From NCBI GenBank assembly GCA_012512865.1, contig JAAZDH010000130.1, forward strand, positions 1 to 6,560: a stretch of 6,560 bases of DNA, given 5' to 3'. Below, in pieces: positions 5,314-6,560 of this stretch; within the stretch, counting starts at the first letter, position 1; the number at the start of each line of letters is the position of its first letter. The notes beneath the pieces are model-generated. The model was not told where the DNA came from, did not search any database, and saw only the letters and a list, made by a program, of their open reading frames with translations. The stretch is from Clostridiaceae bacterium. GTDB lineage: Bacteria; Bacillota; Clostridia; Acetivibrionales; DUMC01. Both the position numbers and the translations under genes were made by a program.

Positions 5314-5529
5314 ATTAAGTCCTGAAATGCGCGGATAAACCTATAATTTTGAACCTACAGAAAAAAAGCGGGAGCTCGGGTTTATAGGCGGATGCCAGGC
5401 CTCAACATAATACCGACACACGGGTTAACCCGAGTGCAACGGCGGGGGAAGGTTGAAGCCTGTAATAGGGCACCCACCTAGCATAGGCTAGGTGTCAAAA
5501 TATAGGGGAACGCCATTTCGGGGTTTAGT
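5314..5529 (+). ncRNA. Structured non-coding RNA, ~215 nt (raiA-motif or 6S candidate)
   Basis: The two ends form a closing helix of 16 continuous pairs, 5314-5329 with 5514-5529 (four G-U pairs), extended past a bulged C5330 by three G-C pairs (5331-5333 with 5511-5513). Inside are three domains: a 5' hairpin, AUAAACC (5335-5341) with GGUUUAU (5379-5385); a long irregular arm, UGCC (5393-5396) with GGCA (5469-5472), then 5397-5406 with 5452-5461, CCG with CGG (5413-5415, 5440-5442) and an apical CGGG-UUAA-CCCG (5421-5432); and a perfect 8-bp hairpin CACCUAGC/GCUAGGUG (5475-5494). It is GC-rich against an AT-rich surround and has its own promoter and terminator. The multibranched form and size fit the raiA-motif class of sporulating Firmicutes. 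The 5' end (AAGUCCUG) also recalls firmicute 6S RNA, but 6S is usually a simple rod. The family is therefore left open. Confidence 0.72.
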
Positions 5530-5539
5530 ATAACATGGG

Positions 5540-5567
5540 AAAAGCCTGCTTTTAAAAGTAGGCTTTT
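5540..5567. terminator. Bidirectional intrinsic terminator
   Basis: AAAAGCCTGCTTTT (5540-5553) pairs with AAAAGTAGGCTTTT (5554-5567), a near-perfect 28-nt dyad with one G-U pair, with T-runs on both strands. It lies about 10 nt after the closing helix of the structured RNA and 25 bp beyond the stop of the convergent propeller gene, so it can end both transcripts. Confidence 0.85.
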
Positions 5568-5592
5568 CTTGTGGCCTTCTTGGGTTTTAACA

Positions 5593-6560
5593 CTATCGTT
5601 TTACCTGCTTCAACCTGCCTTCCAATAAATTTAACTTTATTGATAATTTTTCCTTTTCCTTTATTAAATTATTATGGGCAGTTTCTATTTCGCTTAGACG
5701 TGTTTTCAGTATTTTATTTTCGTTGCTCAAAGTATTAATTTCATTGTTTAAGGTATCAATGGATTCCTTGAAATACTTAAAGTAATCCGTAACCATGATT
5801 TTTAAATTGTCTGCTGATGAGTCCGGGCTGTTACCCAAAAAATCCTGGTAAAACGCAAGTTTAAACCCGTTGGTAAAACTCCCCGGTATGTCGCGGATTG
5901 CAATTCTGCCGGATTCGTAAGGAACATTTGTATTATACGATATCCATGTCAGCTTCTGTGCCGTTAGGAAGTTATATCTTGCAGGCTTGCTCCATGTATT
6001 CCCCCTGTTGTTTGAATAACTGTAGAATATAGTATTCATCCTAACCCAATAAACTATAACCTTTTCATCGATAACAAGAACGGAAGAATTATCAAAGGGG
6101 TACGGGGAGGAATGGATTATTGTTTCATCGGACCATTGGTTTTCCCCCGGGGTTTTTTGCTTGTATACGAGTTTATATTGTCCTTGCCCCTGGTCTTGAA
6201 CTTTCCGTTGCTCTTGTTCTTGGTCTTGCCCTTGGTCTTGTACTTGCCTTTGAAAACATACGTGCATTACATTAGAGTTATCCACCACAACAGATGGGAA
6301 ATCGCACTTGGTTCCAGGGCTGGTTATTGGCGTGAATGCGCTCCAATTTTTGTTCTCCCTTGATAAAACCCTGTACCCAAGTTGTGTGCTTGTGATGCCT
6401 GGAGATTGATAAAAGACATAAATATTGCCTGATTTATCTTGTGCAGCCTTGCAAGGCACGTTGCTATCATAAACATAATCTACAACTTTAGGATTTTCAA
6501 CGGTACCGTTTGAGAGCACCTGGTGGGTAAGCAATACTTTATCATTATGAATCAATATAT
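5593..6560 (-). CDS. Beta-propeller (Asp-box/sialidase-like) protein with C-terminal coiled coil, partial
   Basis: The frame is open to the right edge of the window; a TTG at 6555 is only the first possible start, so the true N-terminus is probably outside and about 320 residues are seen. Repeated blade-like strands are visible: GNIYVFYQ (about residues 43-50), NVMHVCFQ (95-102), KLVYKQK (128-134) and KVIVYWV (165-171). An Asp-box-like turn, SNNRGNTW, is at 181-188; together these indicate a BNR/sialidase-type propeller. The catalytic arginine triad of sialidases is not evident, so binding is likelier than hydrolysis. Residues 101-126 are a Q-rich insertion encoded by a hexanucleotide array. 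Residues about 258-318 are heptad-like and charged, a coiled coil that may oligomerise or anchor the protein. The stop is TAG at 5593-5595, followed by the shared terminator. Confidence 0.7.
   Translation of the reverse strand, partial: ILIHNDKVLLTHQVLSNGTVENPKVVDYVYDSNVPCKAAQDKSGNIYVFYQSPGITSTQLGYRVLSRENKNWSAFTPITSPGTKCDFPSVVVDNSNVMHVCFQRQVQDQGQDQEQEQRKVQDQGQGQYKLVYKQKTPGENQWSDETIIHSSPYPFDNSSVLVIDEKVIVYWVRMNTIFYSYSNNRGNTWSKPARYNFLTAQKLTWISYNTNVPYESGRIAIRDIPGSFTNGFKLAFYQDFLGNSPDSSADNLKIMVTDYFKYFKESIDTLNNEINTLSNENKILKTRLSEIETAHNNLIKEKEKLSIKLNLLEGRLKQVKR
6181..6252 (-). repeat. Hexanucleotide array encoding a Gln-rich loop
   Basis: Twelve 6-nt units follow one another. On the plus strand most end in TTG (GTCTTG three times, with CCCTTG, TTCTTG, TACTTG and others); on the coding strand they read CAA plus a variable codon, giving alternating Q-D, Q-G, Q-E and Q-V. 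Because the unit is a multiple of three, expansion or contraction keeps the frame. It sits between two propeller strands, so length changes would alter a surface loop. Confidence 0.85.

Larger units (their letters stand above)
5078..5592. other. Intergenic region carrying a structured RNA locus
   Basis: No protein gene is supported here. From left to right the stretch holds an AT-rich segment, the perfect palindrome at 5182-5195, a sigma-A-type promoter (5242-5270), a 5' hairpin (5276-5303), a GC-rich structured RNA (5314-5529) and a bidirectional terminator (5540-5567). Each is described separately. Confidence 0.7.

Noticed and set aside
5284..5325. Nine-codon frame starting TTG at 5296 with AGAGGTG upstream
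   Set aside because: The ribosome binding site lies in a hairpin loop and the start in its stem, and the frame runs into the closing helix of the structured RNA; more likely part of the RNA.
5314..5529. Riboswitch for a downstream gene
   Set aside because: The next plus-strand coding region is absent: the RNA ends at a terminator and the adjacent gene is on the opposite strand.
6112..6363. Plus-strand frame of 83 codons rich in Leu
   Set aside because: It is the complement of the Gln-rich hexanucleotide array in the propeller gene.

Overview
The window reads as chromosomal DNA of an anaerobic, spore-forming Clostridia member (Firmicutes, low to moderate GC). The grounds are a YtxC-family sporulation protein, an Asp23/Gls24-domain ATPase, a DUF6062 protein, a clostridial-type Ogg, a DUF3343 (Se/S carrier-like) protein, strong GGAGG-type ribosome binding sites, and several TTG/GTG starts. 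The host genus cannot be fixed from the sequence alone.

Layout, left to right. Positions 1-318 are non-coding with an inverted repeat. A plus-strand ytxC-like gene (319-1245) follows, then a plus-strand P-loop ATPase with a C-terminal Asp23 domain (1420-2235). This gene converges, with only 10 bp between stop codons, on a minus-strand DUF6062 gene (2246-2968). A long divergent intergenic region (2969-3747) separates DUF6062 from a plus-strand 8-oxoguanine DNA glycosylase gene (3748-4671). A possible 13-codon leader ORF (4737-4778) precedes a small DUF3343 gene (4817-5077). Positions 5078-5592 hold no protein gene but contain a sigma-A-type promoter, a GC-rich multi-helix RNA of about 215 nt closed by a long terminal helix, and a bidirectional hairpin terminator. 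The right end is a minus-strand beta-propeller (Asp-box/sialidase-like) protein with a C-terminal coiled coil; its start lies beyond the window.

The most unusual part is the 779-bp divergent region. Its AT-rich centre carries two perfect odd-length palindromes sharing the core TACAATGTA, plus other dyads. On the glycosylase side there is a degenerate 11-nt tandem repeat (consensus GCRGYAAAYAG, about 24 units in nearly unbroken register). This is followed by a 14-nt tandem repeat in which each unit contains a Shine-Dalgarno-like sequence and an ATG, ending exactly at the glycosylase start. The opposite leader, of the DUF6062 gene, holds a more degenerate related array in the opposite orientation, so both genes see the repeat in the same sense.

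The second point of interest is the structured RNA at 5314-5529. Its ends pair in a 16-bp helix extended by 3 bp past a bulge, and three further hairpin domains can be drawn. Size, host and multibranched shape suggest the raiA-motif class, with 6S RNA as the alternative, but the family cannot be settled by eye.

The genes do not form one obvious pathway. The window looks like core-genome housekeeping and sporulation genes separated by repeat-rich spacers, with no transposase, phage gene, tRNA or CRISPR array.
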